A stretch of DNA of 64,000 nt from contig NZ_CP025624.1 of NCBI RefSeq assembly GCF_002874965.1, positions 1,550,001 to 1,614,000 on the forward strand, read 5' to 3'. A model generated the notes under the pieces. That model saw nothing but the letters and a program-made list of their open reading frames with translations. It did no database searches and was not told the DNA's origin. Source of the DNA: Pseudomonas sp. NC02. GTDB lineage: Bacteria > Pseudomonadota > Gammaproteobacteria > Pseudomonadales > Pseudomonadaceae. A program made the translations under genes and the position numbers. Below, piece by piece: positions 51,164-59,791 of this stretch; the stretch's first letter is position 1, and every line of letters begins with the position of its first letter.

Positions 51164-52096
51164 ATGTCCAAAAATCGTCCTGTGATCATCACCTGCGCCG
51201 TCACCGGTGCCATCCATACGCCGTCGATGTCGCCGCATTTGCCGATCACCGCGCAGGAAATTGCCGACGCCGCCATCGGTGCCGCCGAAGCCGGCGCCGC
51301 CATTGTCCACCTGCATGCCCGTGATCCCATCGATGGCCGTCCCAGCCAGGACCCCGCGCTGTTCGCCGAATTCCTGCCGCACATCAAGGCCGCCAGCGAC
51401 GTGGTGATCAATATCACCACCGGCGGCGCACCGACCATGGGCGTCGAAGAACGCCTGCAACCGGTGATGCAGTTCAAGCCGGAACTGGCCTCGCTGAACA
51501 TGGGCTCGATGAACTTCGGCCTGTACGAAATGCTCAACCGCTTCACCGAGTTCAAGCATGACTGGGAGCGTCCGTACCTGGAAGAAAGCGACGACCGGAT
51601 CTTTCGCAATACCTTCCGCGACATTACCCACATCCTCAATTCCTGCGCCGAGAACCGCACCCGTTTTGAAATCGAGTGCTACGACATCGGCCACCTGTAC
51701 ACCGCCGCCCATTTCCTGGAGCGCGGCCTGCTGAAACCACCGTTGTTTATCCAGTCGGTATTCGGTTTGCGCGGCGGCATCGGCGGGCACCCGGAAGACC
51801 TGGCCCATATGCGCCGCACCGCCGACCGCCTGTTTGGCGACGACTACGTGTGGTCGATCCTCGGCGCCGGCCGTGGGCAAATTCCGCTGGCCACCATGGG
51901 CCTGTCCATGGGCAGCAACGCCCGGGTCGGCCTGGAGGATTCGCTGTGGGATGGCCCGGGCAAACTGGCCGCGTCCAACGCCGACCAGGTACGGCGCATT
52001 CGCACAGTGATCGAAGCCCTCGGCCATCAGGTCGCCACGCCGGATGAAGCGCGGGAAATCCTCGGGCTCAAGGGGCGCGACCAAGTCAATTTCTAA
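51164..52096 (+). CDS. BKACE-family beta-keto acid cleavage enzyme (DUF849)
   Basis: A 310-residue TIM-barrel zinc enzyme that uses acetyl-CoA to cleave a beta-keto acid, giving acetoacetate and a new acyl-CoA. Family blocks are IITCAVTGAIHTPSMSPHLP, the zinc HxH in AIVHLHARDP, INITTGGAP, and ECYDIGHLYT. The ATG at 51164 is preferred by GGAG spacing over a long upstream frame. The exact keto acid is set by residues that were not assessed. Confidence 0.92.
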   Translation: MSKNRPVIITCAVTGAIHTPSMSPHLPITAQEIADAAIGAAEAGAAIVHLHARDPIDGRPSQDPALFAEFLPHIKAASDVVINITTGGAPTMGVEERLQPVMQFKPELASLNMGSMNFGLYEMLNRFTEFKHDWERPYLEESDDRIFRNTFRDITHILNSCAENRTRFEIECYDIGHLYTAAHFLERGLLKPPLFIQSVFGLRGGIGGHPEDLAHMRRTADRLFGDDYVWSILGAGRGQIPLATMGLSMGSNARVGLEDSLWDGPGKLAASNADQVRRIRTVIEALGHQVATPDEAREILGLKGRDQVNF

Positions 52097-52106
52097 TTGA
52101 TAAACC

Positions 52107-52149
52107 GGCCGCGTCATGGCGCGGCCATGCCCATCCCGCACAACAACAA
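52107..52149 (+). promoter_or_regulatory. Leader hairpin and Crc/Hfq motif before the SMP-30 gene
   Basis: GGCCGCG-N6-CGCGGCC (52107-52126) forms a 7-bp stem just after the BKACE stop, with no T-run. AACAACAA (52142-52149) sits 4 bases before the AGGGGA ribosome-binding site of the 52166 gene. The pair looks like an mRNA-stability plus translation-control element. Confidence 0.45.
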
Positions 52150-52165
52150 AAAAGGGGATAACACC

Positions 52166-53044
52166 ATGCGTATCGAAGTGCTTGTGGACGTGAAGACCAC
52201 CCTGGGCGAAGGCCCGGTGTGGGACGTCGAACAACAACGGTTGTACTGGATCGACAGCGCCGACGGCCGGATCCTGCGCTGCACCGAGGATGGGCGCGAA
52301 TTGCGCGCCTGGGATGTGGGCCAGAAAATCGGCTCCATGGCCCTGCGCCATAGCGGCGAGCAAGCCATCGTCGCCCTGCAAAACGGCGTGCACCTCCTGG
52401 ACCTCAACAGCGGCGAACTGGCCCTGGTGATCGACCCGGAACCCGCACTGCCCAACAACCGCCTCAACGACGGCAAGGTCGACCGCCAGGGGCGCTTTGT
52501 CTTCGGCTCCATGGACACCCTCGAAGACAGCGCCAGCGCCAAACTCTACCGCCTCGACGCGGACCTGAGCCTGCACACCCTGGACGAAGGCATCATCGTG
52601 TCCAACGGCCCGTGCTGGAGCCCGGCGGGCGATACGCTCTACTTTTGCGACACCTGGTCCGGCGAGATCTGGGCCTATGACTACGACCCTGCCAGCGGCG
52701 CGGTGAGCAATCGACGCACCTTCGCGAAGGTCGATACCAGCGGCGGTGGCGCTGCCGACGGCTGCACCGTGGATGCCGAAGGCTGCCTGTGGCAGGCGCT
52801 GGTCTACGCCGGAAAACTGGTGCGCTACACACCCGACGGCGAGGTCGACCGGATCATCCAGATGCCGGTGAAAAAGGTCACCAGCCTGACCTTTGGCGGG
52901 CCGAACCTGGACACCCTGTTTGTCACCTCCATGGCCAAGCCACCGTTGCCGCGTTTCCCGGCCGACGGTCAGCAGCGCGGGGCGCTTTTTGCGATCACCG
53001 GGCTGGGCGTGCAAGGAATAGCCGAGCGACGGTTCGCCAGCTAG
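52166..53044 (+). CDS. SMP-30/gluconolactonase-family lactonase
   Basis: A 292-residue six-bladed propeller enzyme. Metal-site residues lie in TLGEGPVWDVE (Glu), NNRLNDGKVDRQGRFVFGSM (Asn/Asp), GIIVSNGPCWSPAGDTLYFC (Asn) and GAADGCTVDAEGCLW (Asp). It opens sugar or acid lactones. The ATG at 52166 matches the family start (MRIEVLVDVKTTLGEGPVWD). In this cluster it would generate the hydroxy acid for the SDR. Confidence 0.9.
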   Translation: MRIEVLVDVKTTLGEGPVWDVEQQRLYWIDSADGRILRCTEDGRELRAWDVGQKIGSMALRHSGEQAIVALQNGVHLLDLNSGELALVIDPEPALPNNRLNDGKVDRQGRFVFGSMDTLEDSASAKLYRLDADLSLHTLDEGIIVSNGPCWSPAGDTLYFCDTWSGEIWAYDYDPASGAVSNRRTFAKVDTSGGGAADGCTVDAEGCLWQALVYAGKLVRYTPDGEVDRIIQMPVKKVTSLTFGGPNLDTLFVTSMAKPPLPRFPADGQQRGALFAITGLGVQGIAERRFAS

Positions 53045-53119
53045 CGCGTTTTTTTCAACAAGGCACTTTCCTTTCGCAACCTTGTGTCAGTGCGCGCCCT
53101 CGCGCGCCTGGAGAAACCC

Positions 53120-54442
53120 ATGGCAACCTTGAAAAAAGCCTCGCTGCGCAGTATTCACCGGCACTCCTGGGTGTCGCTGCTGGTGTGCTGGATGATCTGG
53201 ATCCTCAACGCCTACGACCGTGAGATCGTGCTGCGCCTGGGGCCGACCATCTCCAAGCATTTCGATTTGTCGGCCGACCAGTGGGGCACCATGGCCACGG
53301 TGATCATGCTGGCCCTGGCGCTGCTGGATATTCCCGGCTCGATGTGGAGTGACCGCTACGGCGGTGGCTGGAAGCGCGCACGGTTCCAGGTGCCGCTGGT
53401 GCTGGGCTACACGGCTATTTCGTTCCTCTCCGGGTTCAAGGCCCTGAGCGGCAACCTCGCGACCTTTATCGCGCTGCGGGTTGGCGTCAACCTCGGCGCA
53501 GGCTGGGGCGAGCCGGTGGGCGTGAGCAACACCGCCGAATGGTGGCCGGTGGAGCGTCGTGGTTTTGCCCTTGGCGCGCACCACACCGGTTACCCGATCG
53601 GCGCCATGCTCAGTGGCATCGTCGCCAGCTTTGTCATCAGCACCTTCGGTGAAGACAACTGGCGCTACGTGTTCTTCTTCGCGTTTGTGGTGGCGTTGCC
53701 GCTGATGATTTTCTGGGCGCGGTATTCCACCGCCGAACGCATCACCGCGCTGTACGTCGACATCGCCGCCAAGGGCATGACCCCGCCGGACAACGCACCG
53801 GCCAGCCAAGTGAAGGGCCACGCCTGGCGCACGTTTATCGCCACATTGCGCAACCGCAATATCGCCCTGACGGCGGGTAATACGATGCTGACCCAAGTGG
53901 TGTACATGGGCGTCAACATCGTGCTGCCGGCCTACCTGTACAACATCGCCGGGCTGTCCCTGGCCGAGTCGGCGGGGATGAGCGTGGTGTTCACCTTGAC
54001 CGGGATTCTCGGGCAACTGGTGTGGCCGTCGCTGTCGGACATCATTGGCCGGCGCGTCACCCTGATCATCTGCGGGGTGTGGATGGCCGCCAGTGTCGGT
54101 GCGTTCTACTTCGCCAACACCCTGACCCTGATCATCGTCGTGCAACTGCTGTTCGGCCTGGTGGCCAACGCAGTGTGGCCGATCTACTACGCGGTGGCCT
54201 GCGACTCGGCCGAGCCGTCGGCGACCTCCACCGCCAACGGCATCATCACCACCGCGATGTTTATCGGTGGCGGCCTGGCGCCGGTGCTGATGGGCAGCCT
54301 GATTGCCATGGGCGGCGGCTGGACCACCTTGCACGGCTACACGGTGTGCTTCTTCGTGATGGCCGGCTGTGCCCTGGGCGGGGCGCTGCTGCAACTGTTT
54401 TCCCATCGCCCGCCGGCGCTGGTTGCGCAACTCGAACCCTAG
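53120..54442 (+). CDS. MFS transporter of the BKACE cluster (first)
   Basis: A 440-residue major facilitator with about twelve helices. The first loop motif reads IPGSMWSDRYGGGWKRARFQ, and GAGWGEPVGVSNTAEWWPVE marks helix 4-5. It is related to anion:cation and hexuronate-type symporters. The ATG at 53120 follows GGAGAAACCC. The cluster encodes two different MFS proteins; which one imports the substrate is not known. Confidence 0.87.
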   Translation: MATLKKASLRSIHRHSWVSLLVCWMIWILNAYDREIVLRLGPTISKHFDLSADQWGTMATVIMLALALLDIPGSMWSDRYGGGWKRARFQVPLVLGYTAISFLSGFKALSGNLATFIALRVGVNLGAGWGEPVGVSNTAEWWPVERRGFALGAHHTGYPIGAMLSGIVASFVISTFGEDNWRYVFFFAFVVALPLMIFWARYSTAERITALYVDIAAKGMTPPDNAPASQVKGHAWRTFIATLRNRNIALTAGNTMLTQVVYMGVNIVLPAYLYNIAGLSLAESAGMSVVFTLTGILGQLVWPSLSDIIGRRVTLIICGVWMAASVGAFYFANTLTLIIVVQLLFGLVANAVWPIYYAVACDSAEPSATSTANGIITTAMFIGGGLAPVLMGSLIAMGGGWTTLHGYTVCFFVMAGCALGGALLQLFSHRPPALVAQLEP

Positions 54443-54501
54443 AACAACACCGATGCGTCCCCCAGCCGTTACGCTGGCGGGGCGCCAAGAGGAATTGCCC
54501 G

Positions 54502-55827
54502 ATGAAGACTGCCAACACCGCCCGTGAACCACGGGAGTTGAACAAACTGATGTTCGTCAAGCTGATGCCCTTGCTGATCATCGCCTACGTGCTGAGCTTC
54601 CTGGACCGCACCAACATCGCCTTGGCCAAGCACCATCTTGACGTTGACCTGGGGATTTCAGCAGCGGCCTATGGCCTGGGCGCCGGGCTGTTTTTCCTGA
54701 CCTATGCACTGTCGGAAATCCCCAGCAACCTGATCATGCACAAGGTCGGCGCGCGGTTCTGGATCGCCCGGATCATGGTGACCTGGGGCCTGATTTCGGC
54801 GGCCATGGCGTTCGTCCAGGGTGAGACCTCGTTCTATATCCTGCGCCTGCTGCTGGGCATTGCCGAAGCCGGCCTGTTTCCCGGGGTGATGCTGTACCTC
54901 ACCTACTGGTTCAACCGCGAGCAACGGGCGCGGGCTACCGGGTATTTCCTGCTCGGCGTGTGTTTTGCCAACATCATCGGTGGCCCGGTGGGCGCGGCGT
55001 TGATGCGCATGGACGGGCTGCTCGGCTGGCACGGCTGGCAGTGGATGTTCCTGCTCGAAGGGCTGCCGGCAGTCGCGTTTGCCTGGGTGGTGTGGTGCAA
55101 GTTGCCGGACCGTCCGAGCAAGGCGCCATGGCTCTCGGCCGCAGAGGCGCGCGGGATTGAACAGCGCATCGCGATGGAGACCGAAGAGGGCGCAGGCGAG
55201 GGCGGGCATTCCCTGAAGAACTGGCTGACACCGCAGATCCTGCTGGCGATCTTTGTGTATTTTTGCCATCAGATCACCATCTACACCGTGATCTTTTTCC
55301 TGCCGAGCATCATCAGCAAATACGGTGAATTGAGCACCATGAGCGTCGGCTTGCTGACCTCATTGCCGTGGATTGCCGCAGCGGCCGGCGCTGTGTTGCT
55401 GCCGCGCTTTGCGACCACGCCCACCCGTGCCCGACGGCTGTTGATTACCGGTTTGCTGACCATGGCGTTGGGGCTGGGGATTGCCTCGGTGTCGGGGCCG
55501 GTGTTCAGCCTGCTGGGCTTTTGTGTGTCGGCGGTGATGTTCTTTGTGGTGCAGTCGATCATCTTTCTCTACCCGGCCTCGCGCCTCAAGGGCGTGGCGC
55601 TGGCGGGCGGGCTGGGCTTCGTCAATGCCTGCGGATTGCTCGGCGGGTTTGTCGGGCCGTCGGTGATGGGCGCGATCGAGATGAGCACCGGCAATGCCAC
55701 GAATGGCTTGAAAGTGATTGCCGTGGTGCTGGTGGTGGCCGCGTTGGCCGCCTTGCGTTTGCGTCAGGGGCAGGAGCCCGGTCACACCAGCAACGAGGTA
55801 GGAAACCCCGAAGCCAGCACCAGGTAA
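54502..55827 (+). CDS. MFS transporter, ACS family (second of the BKACE cluster)
   Basis: A 441-residue anion:cation symporter-type MFS. Diagnostic blocks are YVLSFLDRTNIALAKHHLDV, ALSEIPSNLIMHKVGARFWI and RLLLGIAEAGLFPGVMLYLT, shared with GudP/GarP, RhmT and phthalate transporters. It follows the first MFS gene by 59 bp. Its end overlaps a convergent small gene by 46 bp. Likely substrate is a sugar acid or similar carboxylate. Confidence 0.9.
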   Translation: MKTANTAREPRELNKLMFVKLMPLLIIAYVLSFLDRTNIALAKHHLDVDLGISAAAYGLGAGLFFLTYALSEIPSNLIMHKVGARFWIARIMVTWGLISAAMAFVQGETSFYILRLLLGIAEAGLFPGVMLYLTYWFNREQRARATGYFLLGVCFANIIGGPVGAALMRMDGLLGWHGWQWMFLLEGLPAVAFAWVVWCKLPDRPSKAPWLSAAEARGIEQRIAMETEEGAGEGGHSLKNWLTPQILLAIFVYFCHQITIYTVIFFLPSIISKYGELSTMSVGLLTSLPWIAAAAGAVLLPRFATTPTRARRLLITGLLTMALGLGIASVSGPVFSLLGFCVSAVMFFVVQSIIFLYPASRLKGVALAGGLGFVNACGLLGGFVGPSVMGAIEMSTGNATNGLKVIAVVLVVAALAALRLRQGQEPGHTSNEVGNPEASTR

Positions 55828-56027
55828 GCCACGACTGCCGCCAGGCACAAACCGACAAATACCCGTAACAGTGTCCTGGCGGTGGGATGAGCGATGAATT
55901 TGATGGCCCAGAGCAAAATCCCGGCAACCAGGACGCTCAAGGCAGAAATGACCAGCACGATGGTGTTCTCGCAAGCCTTGGAAGCTGCTTTATAGTCCCA
56001 AAGGCCCGTGTTGAACAGTGTGCGCAT
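55782..56027 (-). CDS. Small two-helix membrane protein
   Basis: An 81-residue protein with two transmembrane segments (about 21-45 and 53-75) and a short basic linker. The ATG at 56027 is the most compact start; a longer upstream frame covers the LysR promoter and is not likely. It is convergent with the MFS gene (46-bp overlap) and divergent from the LysR gene. Function unknown. Confidence 0.55.
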   Translation of the reverse strand: MRTLFNTGLWDYKAASKACENTIVLVISALSVLVAGILLWAIKFIAHPTARTLLRVFVGLCLAAVVAYLVLASGFPTSLLV

Positions 56028-56088
56028 AGACGCAGGGCCCCGGGTGTTTCTAAACTGCGACTTATCCAGGGCAGTGGGGCGGTCGCCG

Positions 56089-57024
56089 ATGAATCGCAAT
56101 GAATTACGCAAGGCCGACATCAATTTGATGGTGGTCTTTGAAACCTTGATGCTCGAACGCAACGTGACCCGGGTGGCGGAGAAGCTGTTTCTCGGGCAAC
56201 CCACCATCAGTTCGGCCCTCAACCGCCTGCGTACGTTGTTCAATGACCCGCTGTTCATTCGTGTCGGCCATCGGATGGAACCTACCGCGCGGGCCGAGGA
56301 AATCATCAAGCACCTGTCGCCGGCCCTCGACTCCTTGTCGTCGGCCCTGAGCCTGACCCACGATTTCGACCCGTCCATCAGCACCATGACCTTTCGCATC
56401 GGCCTGTCCGATGACGTCGAGTTCGGCCTGCTGCCGCCGCTGCTGCGCGCCTTGCGCCAGGAAGCGCCGCAGGTGGTGTTCGTGGTGCAGCATGTGGATT
56501 ACTGGCGCATCCCTGACCTGCTGGGTTCCGGGGATATCACCGTCGGCATCACCCAGACCCGCGGCCTGCCGGCCAATGCCAAGCGCAAATTATTGCGGCA
56601 TATCCGCCCGTGCCTGCTGCGGGCGGATGCCTCGGACAAACCCCTGACCCTCGACGAATATTGCGCACGGCCCCATGTGCTGGTGTCCCACACCGCCAAC
56701 GTGTCCGGGTTTGCCGATGAGTGGCTGGCGGAAATCGGTCGCAAGCGCCACGTGGTGCTCTCGGTGCCGCAATACAGCGCATTGCCGGCGCTGCTCGCCG
56801 GCACCGACATGATCGCCAGCCTGCCGGATTACACCGCCCAGGCCATGGCCGCCGGGGGCAATCTGTTCTGTGAACCGTTCCCGTTCGAAACCCCGACCCT
56901 GGATTTGTCGATGGTCTGGCTCAGCCACGTTGACACCGATCCGGCGGAGCGCTGGATGCGTTCGCGGCTGGAGGCGTTCATGAGCGAGCGGGACATGCTG
57001 CCGGTGGTCGCATCCAAATCTTGA
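56089..57024 (+). CDS. LysR-family transcriptional regulator
   Basis: A 311-residue LTTR of the NodD/LinR-like group: MNRNELRKADINLMVVFETL, then the HTH VTRVAEKLFLGQPTISSALN and effector domain. The ATG at 56089 gives the family start; upstream codons are in a promoter region. It lies after the BKACE cluster and 26 bp before ltrA. Target not identified. Confidence 0.9.
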   Translation: MNRNELRKADINLMVVFETLMLERNVTRVAEKLFLGQPTISSALNRLRTLFNDPLFIRVGHRMEPTARAEEIIKHLSPALDSLSSALSLTHDFDPSISTMTFRIGLSDDVEFGLLPPLLRALRQEAPQVVFVVQHVDYWRIPDLLGSGDITVGITQTRGLPANAKRKLLRHIRPCLLRADASDKPLTLDEYCARPHVLVSHTANVSGFADEWLAEIGRKRHVVLSVPQYSALPALLAGTDMIASLPDYTAQAMAAGGNLFCEPFPFETPTLDLSMVWLSHVDTDPAERWMRSRLEAFMSERDMLPVVASKS

Positions 57025-57050
57025 GATAAAACCTTCAGGGAGATCCAGGC

Positions 57051-58238
57051 ATGGCCCTATCCCGTTCCTTGCTGCGTGGGCGCGGCAGTCATGACAGCGG
57101 CAAGGTTGGCATGGTCGAGCTGTTTTTCGACCTGGTGTTCGTGTTTGCCGTGACCCAGTTGTCCCATTCGCTGCTCGCCCACTTGTCCATCGGCGGTGCC
57201 GTGCAGGTGGCGTTGGTGATGGTCGCGGTGTGGTGGGTGTGGATCTTCACTTCGTGGGTCACCAACTGGCTGGACCCGGAAAAAATCCCGATCCGCATCG
57301 GCCTGTTCGGTTTGATGGTGGCGGGCCTGTTGCTGTCCTCGTCGATCCCCAAGGCGTTTACCGATCGCGGGCTGTTGTTCGCCGGCGCCTATGTGTTCAT
57401 GCAGGTAGGACGCACGCTGTTTGCGTTGTGGGCGGTGCGCGGCGAGTCGCTGAACATGACCCGCAATTTCCAGCGGATCCTGGCGTGGATGCTGTTTTCC
57501 GGGGTGTTCTGGATCACCGGTGCGCTGCTCGAAGGCGAGCAGCGCCTGGCCTTCTGGGCCCTGGCGCTGTTGATCGAGTTGATTTCCCCGTCGGTGTATT
57601 TCTGGGTGCCCGGGCTTGGGCCCTCGACGCTTGCGGACTGGAATGTGGAAGGCAACCACATGGCCGAACGCTGCGGCCTGTTTGTGATCATCGCCCTCGG
57701 TGAGTCGTTGCTGGTGACCGGTGCGACCTTCGCCGAACTGCCCTGGAGCGTGGACGGGCTGGCGGCATTCCTGGTGGCAGTGGTGGGCAGCATCGCCCTG
57801 TGGTGGATCTATTTCGACAGCGGCGCCGAGCGCGCCCACCATCGCATTGCCAGCTCTGCCGACCCGGGCCGTCAGGCGCGGATCGCCTACACCTACCTGC
57901 ATGTATTGATCGTCGCCGGGATTATCGTCAGCGCCGTGGCCGACGAACTGGTGCTGGTGCATCCGGGGCATGCCAGCCAGGCGGGCGTGGTGGCGATCAT
58001 CGCCGGCCCGTGGTTGTTCCTGCTGGGCAGTGCGCTGTTCAAGTGGGTGATGAGCGACCGACCGTTGCCACCGTTTTCGCACCTGGGCGGCTTGCTGATG
58101 TTACTGGTGTTGCTGCCGCTGGGATTGCAGCAGGTGTTTTCGGCGTTGGTACTGGGGGCGTTGACGTCGGCGGTGTTGGTGATCGTGGCGATCTGGGAAA
58201 ATCGCTCGCTGCACAGCCTGACCGAAGTTTCACACTGA
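57051..58238 (+). CDS. Low-temperature-requirement A (LtrA) family membrane protein
   Basis: A 395-residue polytopic protein with about ten helices. The LtrA signature ELFFDLVFVFAVTQLSHSLL is at residues 24-43, and HMAERCGLFVIIALGESLLV follows in the middle. The name comes from a Listeria cold-growth mutant; biochemical role is unknown. It follows the LysR gene by 26 bp and may be its target or co-transcribed. Confidence 0.9.
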   Translation: MALSRSLLRGRGSHDSGKVGMVELFFDLVFVFAVTQLSHSLLAHLSIGGAVQVALVMVAVWWVWIFTSWVTNWLDPEKIPIRIGLFGLMVAGLLLSSSIPKAFTDRGLLFAGAYVFMQVGRTLFALWAVRGESLNMTRNFQRILAWMLFSGVFWITGALLEGEQRLAFWALALLIELISPSVYFWVPGLGPSTLADWNVEGNHMAERCGLFVIIALGESLLVTGATFAELPWSVDGLAAFLVAVVGSIALWWIYFDSGAERAHHRIASSADPGRQARIAYTYLHVLIVAGIIVSAVADELVLVHPGHASQAGVVAIIAGPWLFLLGSALFKWVMSDRPLPPFSHLGGLLMLLVLLPLGLQQVFSALVLGALTSAVLVIVAIWENRSLHSLTEVSH

Positions 58239-58308
58239 AAGCGGTCTGATTCCGCTCGGCCCCGTGCTATATGTATGACTCTTTTCCTACAACAACTCGG
58301 AGCCTTTC

Positions 58309-58671
58309 ATGCCGCATCTGCATCTGGAATACACCGCCAATCTCACAGAGCTGGCCGTTGAGAAAACCTTGTTGCGGCTCAACAACGTGCTGATGGCGTC
58401 CGGGCAGTTCGGTTCCGAGTTCGATATCAAAAGCCGCGCGCTGAAGGTGGAGACATTCCAGGTTGGCACGTCCATCAGCCCGCGCGCTTTTATCGCGGTG
58501 AAGCTGTCGCTGCTCAGCGGGCGTTCACCGCAGGTCAAGAAGCAATTGTCGGAAAGCCTGTTGGCGGCGCTGCAGGACCTGGGCGATTGGCCTGCAGACC
58601 TGCAGGTACAGCTCAGTGTCTTGCTGGTCGATATGGATCGCGAGTCCTACAGCAAAGTCACCATCGGCTGA
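58309..58671 (+). CDS. 5-carboxymethyl-2-hydroxymuconate delta-isomerase-like protein
   Basis: A 120-residue tautomerase-superfamily protein with catalytic Pro2 right after Met (MPHLHLEYTANL), as in HpaF. Residues around FQVGTSISPRAFIAVKLSLL are family-like. No homoprotocatechuate genes are nearby, so it may serve a different substrate. RBS ACTCGGAG lies 7 bases before ATG. It is a single gene followed by a REP palindrome. Confidence 0.82.
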   Translation: MPHLHLEYTANLTELAVEKTLLRLNNVLMASGQFGSEFDIKSRALKVETFQVGTSISPRAFIAVKLSLLSGRSPQVKKQLSESLLAALQDLGDWPADLQVQLSVLLVDMDRESYSKVTIG

Positions 58672-58686
58672 CGGGCAATACTCTGA

Positions 58687-58710
58687 GGCGAGGGAGCAAG
58701 CTCCCTCGCC
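58687..58710. repeat. REP palindrome after the CHMI-like gene
   Basis: GGCGAGGGAGC-AA-GCTCCCTCGCC: an 11-bp perfect inverted repeat, the same sequence family as the 49.2 kb REPIN arms. It probably also acts as a transcription end or mRNA stabiliser between convergent genes. Confidence 0.8.
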
Positions 58711-58718
58711 ACAGGGGG

Positions 58719-59654
58719 TCATAATAACCCCTGATCCGCACACACCTTCACCACCTGCTCCCTGAACCACGTGTTGGCGCTGTCCTGCGCGCTGTGTTCA
58801 TTCCACTGCATATCCAGGGTAAACCCCGGCAAACCGTTCGGCGCTTCGCAATGCCCGAACACGGTTGTGTCTGCCAGCAGCTTCAGCACTCGACGGGGCA
58901 AGGTGACGATAAAGTCAGTGCCGGTGATCATCTTCAGCGCCGCGCTGTAGCTGTTGGCGCGGGCGATCACCTGGCGTTTGTGGGACTGGCGCGCCAGCCA
59001 GCCGTCGATCATGTTGGTGTCGGAACTCCAGGGCGTCGGAAACACATGGCGCCGGGCGACGAAGGATTGCAGGCTGAACGCCGGTTCCCGGGGCGCCGAG
59101 TGTTTGTCGAACACGCACACCAGGTCGTCCTCCAGCAGCATCTGGGTCTTGATGTCCTTGTGCTCGCGATGAAAGTGCGGCCCGAAGCAAATCACCAGGT
59201 CCAGACGCCCGTCGCGCAAGGCGTCGGCCGGGACCTCGGTTTCGAGCTTCTGCACGTTGACGATCACCGGCAGGTCGGCGCGGTCGAAGTTTTTCAGCAG
59301 GCGCGGCAGGATCAACTGTTCGAAGTATTCGGGGGCGCAGACGTTGAAGGTCACAGTTTTCTGGGTGGGGTCGAACGTTTGGCTGCCGGCATGGCACAGG
59401 TTGATGCTTTCGAGGATTTTCTGCACATGCCCGTACATGGTGGCGGCTTTGTACGTAGGACGCATGCCCGCCCGGGTGTTGATAAACAACTCGTCTTCGA
59501 AGCTCGTGCGCAGCTTCTTCAGGCTGTAGCTCACGGTGGACTGGCTGACGAACAGGGTTTCGGAAACCTCGGTGACGCTGCTTTGGTCGTAAACAGCGAC
59601 AAACACCATCAGGTCCTGCATATCGAGCTTTCTAAGCAAGTTGCTGTTTAGCAT
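58719..59654 (-). CDS. LysR-family transcriptional regulator
   Basis: A 311-residue LTTR of the NodD/PhnR-like group. HTH LMVFVAVYDQSSVTEVSETL then FVSQSTVSYSLKKLRTSFED, followed by the effector domain. The ATG at 59654 gives MLNSNLLRKLDMQDL; an upstream start runs into a 20-bp palindrome (59675-59694) likely to be the operator. The gene lies 137 bp downstream of the CynX-type MFS gene on the same strand. Confidence 0.9.
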   Translation of the reverse strand: MLNSNLLRKLDMQDLMVFVAVYDQSSVTEVSETLFVSQSTVSYSLKKLRTSFEDELFINTRAGMRPTYKAATMYGHVQKILESINLCHAGSQTFDPTQKTVTFNVCAPEYFEQLILPRLLKNFDRADLPVIVNVQKLETEVPADALRDGRLDLVICFGPHFHREHKDIKTQMLLEDDLVCVFDKHSAPREPAFSLQSFVARRHVFPTPWSSDTNMIDGWLARQSHKRQVIARANSYSAALKMITGTDFIVTLPRRVLKLLADTTVFGHCEAPNGLPGFTLDMQWNEHSAQDSANTWFREQVVKVCADQGLL

Positions 59655-59674
59655 CCGTTCCGTCCGCAAGCGCT

Positions 59675-59694
59675 TTGTACCGAACTCGGTACAA
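59675..59694. promoter_or_regulatory. 20-bp palindrome TTGTACCGA-AC-TCGGTACAA upstream of the LysR gene
   Basis: A perfect 9-bp inverted repeat with a 2-base spacer, 20 bases before the LysR start. It resembles an operator for a dimeric regulator, probably autoregulatory. Confidence 0.6.
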
Positions 59695-59791
59695 GACAAT
59701 ACAAAATGTTAACGGAACGCTCGTACCAATAGAAAGCTCTGTCGGACCTTTCTCTGTTTGAGGTGGGACAAATAATGTTTACAACACGACC

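Noticed and set aside
52114..53014. Minus-strand frame opposite the SMP-30 and BKACE genes (part of 51095-53014)
   Set aside because: Shadow of genes with clear family motifs on the plus strand; no independent support.
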